From positions 22,397,638 through 22,461,637 of the forward strand of contig OZ059900.1 in NCBI GenBank assembly GCA_964057225.1: a stretch of 64,000 nucleotides of DNA, written 5' to 3'. Under the pieces are notes generated by a model. The model had not been told where the DNA came from. It did not search any database and saw only the letters and a program-made list of their open reading frames with translations. Origin of the DNA: Auanema rhodensis. Its lineage: Eukaryota > Nematoda > Chromadorea > Rhabditida > Rhabditidae. Made by a program: the position numbers and the translations under genes. Position 1 is the first letter of the stretch. The number at the start of each line of letters is the position of its first letter. Shown here one piece after another: positions 12,311-25,979 of this stretch.

Positions 12311-14361
12311 AATATTGATTAAATCGATTTTTGTTCATATGAGTCGTCAAATGCAACGAATTTCAGCGTGTTACATACTAAAATGAAGCATTTTACATGC
12401 TGAACACTAGAAAAATACAAAAACACAGTATTTCCCATGAGAAATATTTTATTATGCTGGAAAACCAGTTTTTGGAAATTTCGCTGTAAACAAGGTTTTG
12501 ACTTACGATTTCATGTGTTCAAACTCATGCAATGTCAATGAAACCTAGCTCAAAATTGTTCCTACAACGTCTAGTTCCACTTTCACGACAAAAAAACAGG
12601 GGTTAGAAAATTAAGGAAATTAGCATATTCTGAGGGCACGCCCCTTATGGCTAATATTGATTAAATCGATTTTTGTTCATATGAGTCGTCAAATGCAACG
12701 AATTTCAGCGTGTTACATACTAAAATGAAGCATTTTACATGCTTAACACTAGAAAAATACAAAAACACAGTATTTCCCATGAGAAATATTTTATTATGCT
12801 GGAAAACCAGTTTTTGGAAATTTCGCTGTAAACAAGGTTTCGACTTACGATTTCATGTGTTCAAACTCATGCAATGTCAATGAAACCTAGCTCAAAATTG
12901 TTTCTACAACGTCTAGTTCCACTTTCACGACAAAAAAACAGGGGTTAGAAAATTAAGGAAATTAGCATATTCTGAGGGCACGCCCCTTATGGCTAATATT
13001 GATTAAATCGATTTTTGTTCATATGAGTCGTCAAATGCAACGAATTTCAGCGTGTTACATACTAAAATGAAGCATTTTACATGCTGAACACTAGAAAAAT
13101 ACAAAAACACAGTATTTCCCAGGAGAAATATTTTATTATGCTGGAAAACCAGTTTTTGGAAATTTCGCTGCAAACAAGGTTTTGACTTACGATTTCATGT
13201 GTTCAAACTCATGCAATGTCAATGAAACCTAGCTCAAAATTGTTCGTACAACGTCTAATTCCACTTTCACGACAAAAGAACAGGGGTTAGAAAATTAAGG
13301 AAATTAGCATATTCTGAGGGCACGCCCCTTATGGCTAATATTGATTAAATCGATTTTTGTTCATATGAGTCGTCAAATGCAACGAATTTCAGCGTGTTAC
13401 ATACTAAAATGAAGCATTTTACATGCTGAACACTAGAAAAATACAAAAACACAGTATTTCCCATGAGAAATATTTTATTATGCTGGAAAACCAGTTTTTG
13501 GAAATTTCGCTGTAAACAAGGTTTTGACTTACGATTTCATGTGTTCAAACTCATGCAATGTCAATGAAACCTAGCTCAAAATTGTTCGTACAACGTCTAG
13601 TTCCACTTTCACGACAAAAAAACAGGGGTTAGAAAATTAAGGAAATTAGCATATTCTGAGGGCACGCCCCTTATGGCTAATATTGATTAAATCGATTTTT
13701 GTTCATATGAGTCGTCAAATGCAACAAATTTCAGCGTGTTACATACTAAAATGAAGCATTTTACAAGCTGAACACTAGAAAAATACAAAAACACAGTTTT
13801 TCCCATGAGAAATATTTTATTATGCTGGAAAACCAGTTTTTGGAAATTTCGCTGTAAACAAGGTTTTGACTTACGATTTCATGTGTTCAAACTCATGCAA
13901 TGTCAATGAAACCTAGCTCAAAATTGTTCGTACAACGTCTAGTTCCACTTTCACGACAAAAAAACAGGGGTTAGAAAATTAAGGAAATTAGCATATTCTG
14001 AGGGCACGCCCCTTATGGCTAATATTGATTAAATCGATTTTTGTTCATATGAGTCGTCAAATGCAACAAATTTCAGCGTGTTACATACTAAAATGAAGCA
14101 TTTTACAAGCTGAACACTAGAAAAATACAAAAACACAGTTTTTCCCATGAGAAATATTTTATTATGCTGGAAACCAGTTTTTGGAATTTTCGCTGTAAAC
14201 AAGGTTTTGACTTACGATTTCATGTGTTCAAACTCATGCAATGTCAATGAAACCTAGCTCAAAATTGTTCGTACAACGTCTAATTCCACTTTCACGACAA
14301 AAAAACAGGGGTTAGAAAATTAAGGAAATTAGCATATTCTGAGGGCACGCCCCTTATGGCT
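12311..14361. repeat. 6-monomer HOR, 2051 bp, copy 1
   Basis: Units 37-42 start at 12311, 12653, 12995, 13337, 13679 and 14021. Markers include CCAGGAGAAAT (13120) with CTGCAAAC and AAAAGAAC in unit 39, CAACAAATT with ACAAGCTG and CAGTTTTTCCC in units 41 and 42, and GGAAACCAG with GGAATTTTCG in unit 42, which makes that unit 341 bp. Confidence 0.9.
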
Positions 14362-16412
14362 AATATTGATTAAATCGATTTTTGTTCATATGAGTCGTCA
14401 AATGCAACGAATTTCAGCGTGTTACATACTAAAATGAAGCATTTTACATGCTGAACACTAGAAAAATACAAAAACACAGTATTTCCCATGAGAAATATTT
14501 TATTATGCTGGAAAACCAGTTTTTGGAAATTTCGCTGTAAACAAGGTTTTGACTTACGATTTCATGTGTTCAAACTCATGCAATGTCAATGAAACCTAGC
14601 TCAAAATTGTTCCTACAACGTCTAGTTCCACTTTCACGACAAAAAAACAGGGGTTAGAAAATTAAGGAAATTAGCATATTCTGAGGGCACGCCCCTTATG
14701 GCTAATATTGATTAAATCGATTTTTGTTCATATGAGTCGTCAAATGCAACGAATTTCAGCGTGTTACATACTAAAATGAAGCATTTTACATGCTTAACAC
14801 TAGAAAAATACAAAAACACAGTATTTCCCATGAGAAATATTTTATTATGCTGGAAAACCAGTTTTTGGAAATTTCGCTGTAAACAAGGTTTCGACTTACG
14901 ATTTCATGTGTTCAAACTCATGCAATGTCAATGAAACCTAGCTCAAAATTGTTTCTACAACGTCTAGTTCCACTTTCACGACAAAAAAACAGGGGTTAGA
15001 AAATTAAGGAAATTAGCATATTCTGAGGGCACGCCCCTTATGGCTAATATTGATTAAATCGATTTTTGTTCATATGAGTCGTCAAATGCAACGAATTTCA
15101 GCGTGTTACATACTAAAATGAAGCATTTTACATGCTGAACACTAGAAAAATACAAAAACACAGTATTTCCCAGGAGAAATATTTTATTATGCTGGAAAAC
15201 CAGTTTTTGGAAATTTCGCTGCAAACAAGGTTTTGACTTACGATTTCATGTGTTCAAACTCATGCAATGTCAATGAAACCTAGCTCAAAATTGTTCGTAC
15301 AACGTCTAATTCCACTTTCACGACAAAAGAACAGGGGTTAGAAAATTAAGGAAATTAGCATATTCTGAGGGCACGCCCCTTATGGCTAATATTGATTAAA
15401 TCGATTTTTGTTCATATGAGTCGTCAAATGCAACGAATTTCAGCGTGTTACATACTAAAATGAAGCATTTTACATGCTGAACACTAGAAAAATACAAAAA
15501 CACAGTATTTCCCATGAGAAATATTTTATTATGCTGGAAAACCAGTTTTTGGAAATTTCGCTGTAAACAAGGTTTTGACTTACGATTTCATGTGTTCAAA
15601 CTCATGCAATGTCAATGAAACCTAGCTCAAAATTGTTCGTACAACGTCTAGTTCCACTTTCACGACAAAAAAACAGGGGTTAGAAAATTAAGGAAATTAG
15701 CATATTCTGAGGGCACGCCCCTTATGGCTAATATTGATTAAATCGATTTTTGTTCATATGAGTCGTCAAATGCAACAAATTTCAGCGTGTTACATACTAA
15801 AATGAAGCATTTTACAAGCTGAACACTAGAAAAATACAAAAACACAGTTTTTCCCATGAGAAATATTTTATTATGCTGGAAAACCAGTTTTTGGAAATTT
15901 CGCTGTAAACAAGGTTTTGACTTACGATTTCATGTGTTCAAACTCATGCAATGTCAATGAAACCTAGCTCAAAATTGTTCGTACAACGTCTAGTTCCACT
16001 TTCACGACAAAAAAACAGGGGTTAGAAAATTAAGGAAATTAGCATATTCTGAGGGCACGCCCCTTATGGCTAATATTGATTAAATCGATTTTTGTTCATA
16101 TGAGTCGTCAAATGCAACAAATTTCAGCGTGTTACATACTAAAATGAAGCATTTTACAAGCTGAACACTAGAAAAATACAAAAACACAGTTTTTCCCATG
16201 AGAAATATTTTATTATGCTGGAAACCAGTTTTTGGAATTTTCGCTGTAAACAAGGTTTTGACTTACGATTTCATGTGTTCAAACTCATGCAATGTCAATG
16301 AAACCTAGCTCAAAATTGTTCGTACAACGTCTAGTTCCACTTTCACGACAAAAAAACAGGGGTTAGAAAATTTAGGAAATTAGCATATTCTGAGGGCACG
16401 CCCCTTATGGCT
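14362..16412. repeat. 6-monomer HOR, 2051 bp, copy 2
   Basis: Units 43-48 (14362, 14704, 15046, 15388, 15730, 16072) repeat units 37-42 in order, 2051 bp downstream, including the private AGGAG change (13121 and 15172). The last unit differs: CTAGTTCC instead of CTAATTCC, and AAAATTTAGG instead of AAAATTAAGG. The end of copy 2 therefore already belongs to the larger 11-monomer block that includes it. Confidence 0.9.
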
Positions 16413-18462
16413 AATATTGATTAAATCGATTTTTGTTCATATGAGTCGTCAAAAGCAACGAATTTCAGCGTGTTACATACTAAAATGAAGTATTTTACAT
16501 GCTGAACACTAGAAAAATACAAAAACACAGTATTTCCCATGAGAAATATTTTATTATGCTGGAAAACCAGTTTTTGGAAATTTCGCTGTAAACAAGGTTT
16601 TGACTTACGATTTCATGTGTTCAAACTCATGCAATGTCAATGAAACCTTGCTCAAAATTGTTCCTACAACGTCTAGTTCCACTTTCACGACAAAAAAACA
16701 GGGGTTAGAAAATTAAGGAAATTAGCATATTCTGAGGGCACGCCCCTTATGGCTAATATTGATTAAATCGATTTTTGTTCATATGAGTCGTCAAATGAAA
16801 CGAATTTCAGGGTGTTACATACTAAAATGAAGCATTTTACATGCTGAACACTATAAAAATACAAAAACACAGTATTTCCCATGAGAAATATTTTATTATG
16901 CTGGAAAACCAGTTTTTGGAAAGTTCGCTGTAAACAAGGTTTTGACTTACGATTTCATGTGTTCAAACTCATGCAATGTCAATGAAACCTAGCTCAAAAT
17001 TGTTCCTACAACGTCTAATTCCACTTTCACGACAAAAAAACAGGGGTTAGAAAATTAAGGAAATTAGCATATTCTGAGGGCACGCCCCTTATGGCTAATA
17101 TTGATTAAATCGATTTTTGTTCATATGAGTCGTCAAATGAAACGAATTTCAGCGTGTTTTATACTATAATGGAGTATTTTACATGCTGAACACTAGAAAA
17201 ATACAAAAACACAGTATTTCCCATGAGAAATATTTTATTATGCTGGAAAACCAGTTTTTGGAAATTTCGCTGTAAACAAGGTTTTGACTTACGATTTCAT
17301 GTGTTCAAACTCATGCAATGTCAATGAAACCTAGCTCAAAATTGTTCCTACAACGTCTAGTTCCACTTTCACGACAAAAAACAGGGGTTAGAAAATTAAG
17401 GAAATTAGCATATTCTGAGGGCACGCCCCTTATGGCTTATATTGATTAAATCGATTTTTGTTCATATGAGTCGTCAAATGCAACGAATTTCAGCGTGTTA
17501 CATACTATAATGGAGTATTTTACATGCTGAACACTAGAAAAATACAAAAACACAGTATTTCCCATGAGAAATTTTTTATTATGCTGGAAAACCAGTTTTT
17601 GGAAATTTCGCTGTAAACAAGGTTTTGACTTACGATTTCATGTGTTCGAACTCATGCAATGTCAATGAAACCTAGCTCAAAATTGTTCCTACAACGTCTA
17701 GTTCCACTTTCACGACAAAAAACAGGGGTTAGAAAATTAAGGAAATTAGCATATTCTGAGGGCACGCCCCTTATGGCTAATATTGATTAAATCGATTTTT
17801 GTTCATATGAGTCGTCAAATGCAACGAATTTCAGCGTGTTACATACTAAAATGAAGCATTTTACATGCTGAACACTAAAAAAATACAAAAACACAGTATT
17901 TCCCATGAGAAATATTTTATTATGCTGGAAAACCAGTTTTTGGAAATTTCGCTGTAAACAAGGTTTTGACTTACGATTTCATGTGTTCAAACTCATGCAA
18001 TGTCAATGAAACCTAGCTCAAAATTGTTCCTACAACGTCTAATTCCACTTTCACGACAAAAAAACAGGGGTTAGAAAATTAAGGAAATTAGCATATTCTG
18101 AGGGCACGCCCCTTATGGCTAATATTGATTAAATCGATTTTTGTTCATATGAGTCGTCAAATGCAACGAATTTCAGCGTGTTACATACTAAAATGAAGTA
18201 TTTTACATGCTGAACACTAGAAAAATACAAAAACACAGTATTTCCCATGAGAAATATTTTATTATGCTGGAAAACCAGTTTTTGGAAATTTCGCTGTAAA
18301 CAAGGTTTTGACTTACGATTTCATGTGTTCAAACTCATGCAATGTCAATGAAACCTAGCTCAAAATTGTTCCTACAACGTCTAGTTCCACTTTCACGACA
18401 AAAAAACAGGGGTTAGAAAATTAAGGAAATTAGCATATTCTGAGGGCACGCCCCTTATGGCT
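14704..18462. repeat. 11-monomer HOR, 3759 bp, copy 1
   Basis: Units 44-54 start at 14704, 15046, 15388, 15730, 16072, 16413, 16755, 17097, 17438, 17779 and 18121. Beyond the 6-mer part, unit 49 has GTCAAAAGCAACG (16451) and CCTTGCTC, unit 50 has ATGAAACG, CAGGGTG and GGAAAGTTC, units 51-52 have ACTATAATGGAG, unit 52 has GGCTTATATT and TTCGAACTC, and unit 53 has ACTAAAAAAAT. Unit 51 has a private GTGTTTTATAC. Confidence 0.88.
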
Positions 18463-21400
18463 AATATTGATTAAATCGATTTTTGTTCATATGAGTCGTC
18501 AAATGCAACGAATTTCAGCGTGTTACATACTAAAATGAAGCATTTTACATGCTTAACACTAGAAAAATACAAAAACACAGTATTTCCCATGAGAAATATT
18601 TTATTATGCTGGAAAACCAGTTTTTGGAAATTTCGCTGTAAACAAGGTTTCGACTTACGATTTCATGTGTTCAAACTCATGCAATGTCAATGAAACCTAG
18701 CTCAAAATTGTTTCTACAACGTCTAGTTCCACTTTCACGACAAAAAAACAGGGGTTAGAAAATTAAGGAAATTAGCATATTCTGAGGGCACGCCCCTTAT
18801 GGCTAATATTGATTAAATCGATTTTTGTTCATATGAGTCGTCAAATGCAACGAATTTCAGCGTGTTACATACTAAAATGAAGCATTTTACATGCTGAACA
18901 CTAGAAAAATACAAAAACACAGTATTTCCCATGAGAAATATTTTATTATGCTGGAAAACCAGTTTTTGGAAATTTCGCTGCAAACAAGGTTTTGACTTAC
19001 GATTTCATGTGTTCAAACTCATGCAATGTCAATGAAACCTAGCTCAAAATTGTTCGTACAACGTCTAATTCCACTTTCACGACAAAAGAACAGGGGTTAG
19101 AAAATTAAGGAAATTAGCATATTCTGAGGGCACGCCCCTTATGGCTAATATTGATTAAATCGATTTTTGTTCATATGAGTCGTCAAATGCAACGAATTTC
19201 AGCGTGTTACATACTAAAATGAAGCATTTTACATGCTGAACACTAGAAAAATACAAAAACACAGTATTTCCCATGAGAAATATTTTATTATGCTGGAAAA
19301 CCAGTTTTTGGAAATTTCGCTGTAAACAAGGTTTTGACTTACGATTTCATGTGTTCAAACTCATGCAATGTCAATGAAACCTAGCTCAAAATTGTTCGTA
19401 CAACGTCTAGTTCCACTTTCACGACAAAAAAACAGGGGTTAGAAAATTAAGGAAATTAGCATATTCTGAGGGCACGCCCCTTATGGCTAATATTGATTAA
19501 ATCGATTTTTGTTCATATGAGTCGTCAAATGCAACAAATTTCAGCGTGTTACATACTAAAATGAAGCATTTTACAAGCTGAACACTAGAAAAATACAAAA
19601 ACACAGTTTTTCCCATGAGAAATATTTTATTATGCTGGAAAACCAGTTTTTGGAAATTTCGCTGTAAACAAGGTTTTGACTTACGATTTCATGTGTTCAA
19701 ACTCATGCAATGTCAATGAAACCTAGCTCAAAATTGTTCGTACAACGTCTAGTTCCACTTTCACGACAAAAAAACAGGGGTTAGAAAAATAAGGAAATTA
19801 GCATATTCTGAGGGCACGCCCCTTATGGCTAATATTGATTAAATCGATTTTTGTTCATATGAGTCGTCAAATGCAACAAATTTCAGCGTGTTACATACTA
19901 AAATGAAGCATTTTACAAGCTGAACACTAGAAAAATACAAAAACACAGTTTTTCCCATGAGAAATATTTTATTATGCTGGAAACCAGTTTTTGGAATTTT
20001 CGCTGTAAACAAGGTTTTGACTTACGATTTCATGTGTTCAAACTCATGCAATGTCAATGAAACCTAGCTCAAAATTGTTCGTACAACGTCTAGTTCCACT
20101 TTCACGACAAAAAAACAGGGGTTAGAAAATTTAGGAAATTAGCATATTCTGAGGGCACGCCCCTTATGGCTAATATTGATTAAATCGATTTTTGTTCATA
20201 TGAGTCGTCAAAAGCAACGAATTTCAGCGTGTTACATACTAAAATGAAGTATTTTACATGCTGAACACTAGAAAAATACAAAAACACAGTATTTCCCATG
20301 AGAAATATTTTATTATGCTGGAAAACCAGTTTTTGGAAATTTCGCTGTAAACAAGGTTTTGACTTACGATTTCATGTGTTCAAACTCATGCAATGTCAAT
20401 GAAACCTTGCTCAAAATTGTTCCTACAACGTCTAGTTCCACTTTCACGACAAAAAAACAGGGGTTAGAAAATTAAGGAAATTAGCATATTCTGAGGGCAC
20501 GCCCCTTATGGCTAATATTGATTAAATCGATTTTTGTTCATATGAGTCGTCAAATGAAACGAATTTCAGGGTGTTACATACTAAAATGAAGCATTTTACA
20601 TGCTGAACACTATAAAAATACAAAAACACAGTATTTCCCATGAGAAATATTTTATTATGCTGGAAAACCAGTTTTTGGAAAGTTCGCTGTAAACAAGGTT
20701 TTGACTTACGATTTCATGTGTTCAAACTCATGCAATGTCAATGAAACCTAGCTCAAAATTGTTCCTACAACGTCTAATTCCACTTTCACGACAAAAAAAC
20801 AGGGGTTAGAAAATTAAGGAAATTAGCATATTCTGAGGGCACGCCCCTTATGGCTAATATTGATTAAATCGATTTTTGTTCATATGAGTCGTCAAATGAA
20901 ACGAATTTCAGCGTGTTACATACTATAATGGAGTATTTTACATGCTGAACACTAGAAAAATACAAAAACACAGTATTTCCCATGAGAAATATTTTATTAT
21001 GCTGGAAAACCAGTTTTTGGAAATTTCGCTGTAAACAAGGTTTTGACTTACGATTTCATGTGTTCAAACTCATGCAATGTCAATGAAACCTAGCTCAAAA
21101 TTGTTCCTACAACGTCTAGTTCCACTTTCACGACAAAAAACAGGGGTTAGAAAATTAAGGAAATTAGCATATTCTGAGGGCACGCCCCTTATGGCTTATA
21201 TTGATTAAATCGATTTTTGTTCATATGAGTCGTCAAATGCAACGAATTTCAGCGTGTTACATACTATAATGGAGTATTTTACATGCTGAACACTAGAAAA
21301 ATACAAAAACACAGTATTTCCCATGAGAAATATTTTATTATGCTGGAAAACCAGTTTTTGGAAATTTCGCTGTAAACAAGGTTTTGACTTACGATTTCAT

Positions 21401-24400
21401 GTGTTCGAACTCATGCAATGTCAATGAAACCTAGCTCAAAATTGTTCCTACAACGTCTAGTTCCACTTTCACGACAAAAAACAGGGGTTAGAAAATTAAG
21501 GAAATTAGCATATTCTGAGGGCACGCCCCTTATGGCTAATATTGATTAAATCGATTTTTGTTCATATGAGTCGTCAAATGCAACGAATTTCAGCGTGTTA
21601 CATACTAAAATGAAGCATTTTACATGCTGAACACTAAAAAAATACAAAAACACAGTATTTCCCATGAGAAATATTTTATTATGCTGGAAAACCAGTTTTT
21701 GGAAATTTCGCTGTAAACAAGGTTTTGACTTACGATTTCATGTGTTCAAACTCATGCAATGTCAATGAAACCTAGCTCAAAATTGTTCCTACAACGTCTA
21801 ATTCCACTTTCACGACAAAAAAACAGGGGTTAGAAAATTAAGGAAATTAGCATATTCTGAGGGCACGCCCCTTATGGCTAATATTGATTAAATCGATTTT
21901 TGTTCATATGAGTCGTCAAATGCAACGAATTTCAGCGTGTTACATACTAAAATGAAGTATTTTACATGCTGAACACTAGAAAAATACAAAAACACAGTAT
22001 TTCCCATGAGAAATATTTTATTATGCTGGAAAACCAGTTTTTGGAAATTTCGCTGTAAAAAAGGTTTTGACTTACGATTTCATGTGTTCAAACTCATGCA
22101 ATGTCAATGAAACCTAGCTCAAAATTGTTCTCACAACGTCTAGTTCCACTTTCACGACAAAAAACAGGGGTTAGAAAATTAAGGAAATTAGCATATTCTG
22201 AGGGCACGCCCCTTATGGCTTATATTGATTAAATCGATTTTTGTTCATATGAGTCGTCAAATGCAACGAATTTCAGCGTGTTACATACTAAAATGGAGTA
22301 TTTTACATGCTGAACACTAGAAAAATACAAAAACACAGTATTTCCCATGAGAAATATTTTATTATGCTGGAAAACCAGTTTTTGGAAATTTCGCTGTAAA
22401 CAAGGTTTTGACTTACGATTTCATGTGTTCGAACTCATGCAATGTCAATGAAACCTAGCTCAAAATTGTTCCTACAACGTCTAGTTCCACTTTCACGACA
22501 AAAAACAGGGGTTAGAAAATTAAGGAAATTAGCATATTCTGAGGGCACGCCCCTTATGGCTAATATTGATTAAATCGATTTTTGTTCATATGAGTCGTCA
22601 AATGCAACGAATTTCAGCGTGTTACATACTAAAATGAAGCATTTTACATGCTGAACACTAGAAAAATACAAAAACACAGTATTTCCCATGAGAAATATTT
22701 TATTATGCTGGAAAACCAGTTTTTGGAAATTTCGCTGTAAACAAGGTTTTGACTTACGATTTCATGTGTTCAAACTCATGCAATGTCAATGAAACCTAGC
22801 TCAAAATTGTTCCTACAACGTCTAATTCCACTTTCACGACAAAAAAACAGGGGTTAGAAAATTAAGGAAATTAGCATATTCTGAGGGCACGCCCCTTATG
22901 GCTAATATTGATTAAATCGATTTTTGTTCATATGAGTCTTCAAATGCAACGAATTTCAGCGTGTTACATACTAAAATGAAGCATTTTACATGCTGAACAC
23001 TAAAAAAATACAAAAACACAGTATTTCCCATGAGAAATATTTTATTATGCTGGAAAACCAGTTTTTGGAAATTTCGCTGTAAACAAGGTTTTGACTTACG
23101 ATTTCATGTGTTCAAACTCATGCAATGTCAATGAAACCTAGCTCAAAATTGTTCGTACAACGTCTAGTTCCACTTTCACGACAAAAAAACAGGGGTTAGA
23201 AAATTTAGGAAATTAGCATATTCTGAGGGCACGCCCCTTATGGCTAATATTGATTAAATCGATTTTTGTTCATATGAGTCGTCAAAAGCAACGAATTTCA
23301 GCGTGTTACATACTAAAATGAAGTATTTTACATGCTGAACACTAGAAAAATACAAAAACACAGTATTTCCCATGAGAAATATTTTATTATGCTGGAAAAC
23401 CAGTTTTTGGAAATTTCGCTGTAAACAAGGTTTTGACTTACGATTTCATGTGTTCAAACTCATGCAATGTCAATGAAACCTAGCTCAAAATTGTTCGTAC
23501 AACGTCTAGTTCCACTTTCACGACAAAAAAACAGGGGTTCGAAAATTAAGGAAATTAGCATATTCTGAGGGCACGCCCCTTATGGCTAATATTGATTAAA
23601 TCGATTTTTGTTCATATGAGTCGTCAAATGCAACAAATTTCAGCGTGTTACATACTAAAATGAAGCATTTTACAAGCTGAACACTAGAAAAATACAAAAA
23701 CACAGTTTTTCCCATGAGAAATATTTTATTATGCTGGAAAACCAGTTTTTGGAAATTTCGCTGTAAACAAGGTTTTGACTTACGATTTCATGTGTTCAAA
23801 CTCATGCAATGTCAATGAAACCTAGCTCAAAATTGTTCGTACAACGTCTAGTTCCACTTTCACGACAAAAAAACAGGGGTTAGAAAATTTAGGAAATTAG
23901 CATATTCTGAGGGCACGCCCCTTATGGCTAATATTGATTAAATCGATTTTGGTTCATATGAGTCGTCAAATGCAACGAATTTCAGCGTGTTACATACTAA
24001 AATGAAGCATTTTACATGCTGAACACTAGAAAAATACAAAAACACAGTTTTACCCATGAGAAATATTTTATTATGCTGGAAAACCAGTTTTTGGAAATTT
24101 CGCTGTAAACAAGGTTTTGACTTACGATTTCATGTGTTCAAACTCATGCAATGTCAATGAAACCTAGCTCAAAATTGTTCGTACAACGTCTAGTTCCACT
24201 TTCACGACAAAAAAACAGGGGTTAGAAAATTTAGGAAATTAGCATATTCTGAGGGCACGCCCCTTATGGCTAATATTGATTAAATCGATTTTTGTTCATA
24301 TGAGTCGTCAAATGCAACGAATTTCAGCGTGTTACATACTAAAATGAAGTATTTTACATGCTGAACACTAGAAAAATACAAAAACACAGTATTTCCCATG

Positions 24401-25979
24401 AGAAATATTTTATTATGCTGGAAAACCAGTTTTTGGAAATTTCGCTGTAAACAAGGTTTTGACTTACGATTTCATGTGTTCAAACTCATGCAATGTCAAT
24501 GAAACCTTGCTCAAAATTGTTCCTACAACGTCTAGTTCCACTTTCACGACAAAAAAACAGGGGTTAGAAAATTAAGGAAATTAGCATATTCTGAGGGCAC
24601 GCCCCTTATGGCTAATATTGATTAAATCGATTTTTGTTCATATGAGTCGTCAAATGAAACGAATTTCAGGGTGTTACATACAAAAATGAAGCATTTTACA
24701 TGCTGAACACTATAAAAATACAAAAACACAGTATTTCCCATGAGAAATATTTTATTATGCTGGAAAACCAGTTTTTGGAAAGTTCGCTGTAAACAAGGTT
24801 TTGACTTACGATTTCATGTGTTCAAACTCATGCAATGTCAATGAAACCTTGCTCAAAATTGTTTCTACAACGTCTAGTTCCACTTTCACGACAAAAAAAC
24901 AGGGGTTAGAAAATTAAGGAAATTAGCATATTCTGAGGGCACGCCCCTTATGGCTAATATTGATTAAATCGATTTTTGTTCATATGAGTCGTCAAATGAA
25001 ACGAATTTCAGGGTGTTACATACTAAAATGAAGCATTTTACATGCTGAACACTATAAAAATACAAAAACTTAGTATTTCCCATGAGAAATATTTTATTAT
25101 GCTGGAAAACCAGTTTTTGGAAAGTTCGCTGTAAACAAGGTTTTGACTTACGATTTCATGTGTTCAAACTCATGCAATGTCAATGAAACCTAGCTCAAAA
25201 TTGTTCCTACAACGTCTTATTCCACTTTCACGACAAAAAAACAGGGGTTAGAAAATTAAGGAAATTAGCATATTCTGAGGGCACGCCCCTTATGGCTAAT
25301 ATTGATTAAATCGATTTTTGTTCATATGAGTCGTCAAATGCAACGAATTTCAGCGTGTTACATACTTAAATGAAGTATTTTACATGCTGAACACTAGAAA
25401 AATACAAAAACACAGTATTTCCCATGAGAAATATTTTATTATGCTGGAAAACCAGTTTTTGGAAATTTCGCTGTAAACAAGGTTTTGACTTACGATTTCA
25501 TGTGTTCAAACTCATGCAATGTCAATGAAACCTAGCTCAAAATTGTTCCTACAACGTCTAGTTCCACTTTCACGACAAAAAACAGGGGTTAGAAAATTAA
25601 GGAAATTAGCATATTCTGAGGGCACGCCCCTTATGGCTTATATTGATTAAATCGATTTTTGTTCATATGAGTCGTCAAATGCAACGAATTTCAGCGTGTT
25701 ACATACTAAAATGGAGTATTTTACATGCTGAACACTAGAAAAATACAAAAACACAGTATTTCCCATGAGAAATATTTTATTATGCTGGAAAACCAGTTTT
25801 TGGAAATTTCGCTGTAAACAAGGTTTTGACTTACGATTTCATGTGTTCAAACTCATGCAATGTCAATGAAACCTAGCTCAAAATTGTTCCTACAACGTCT
25901 AGTTCCACTTTCACGACAAAAAACAGGGGTTAGAAAATTAAGGAAATTAGCATATTCTGAGGGCACGCCCCTTATGGCT
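17438..25979. repeat. 25-monomer HOR, 8542 bp, copy A
   Basis: Units 52-76 start at 17438 and end at 25979. After the 11-mer copy come units 66 (22221, AAATGGAG), 67 (22562), 68 (22904, GAGTCTTC), 69 (23246, AAAAGC and GGGTTCGAAAA), 70 (23588, CAACAAATT), 71 (23930, TTTTGGTTCAT at 23949, CAGTTTTACCC), 72 (24272), 73 (24614, TACAAAAATG), 74 (24956, AAAACTTAG, CTTATTCC), 75 (25298, ACTTAAATG) and 76 (25639). The AAAAGC markers at 20210 and 23284 are 9 units (3074 bp) apart within the block. Confidence 0.9.
18463..22220. repeat. 11-monomer HOR, copy 2 (3758 bp)
   Basis: Units 55-65 (18463, 18805, 19147, 19489, 19831, 20172, 20514, 20856, 21197, 21538, 21880) repeat units 44-54. Markers 16451 and 20210, and 15322 and 19081, are 3759 bp apart. 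Differences seen: ATGAG versus AGGAG in unit 56, GAAAAATAAGG in unit 58 (19784), GTGTTACATAC in unit 62, and in unit 65 GTAAAAAAGG, TTCTCAC and A6. The match stops at unit 66, which carries GGCTTATATT where unit 55 does not. Confidence 0.88.
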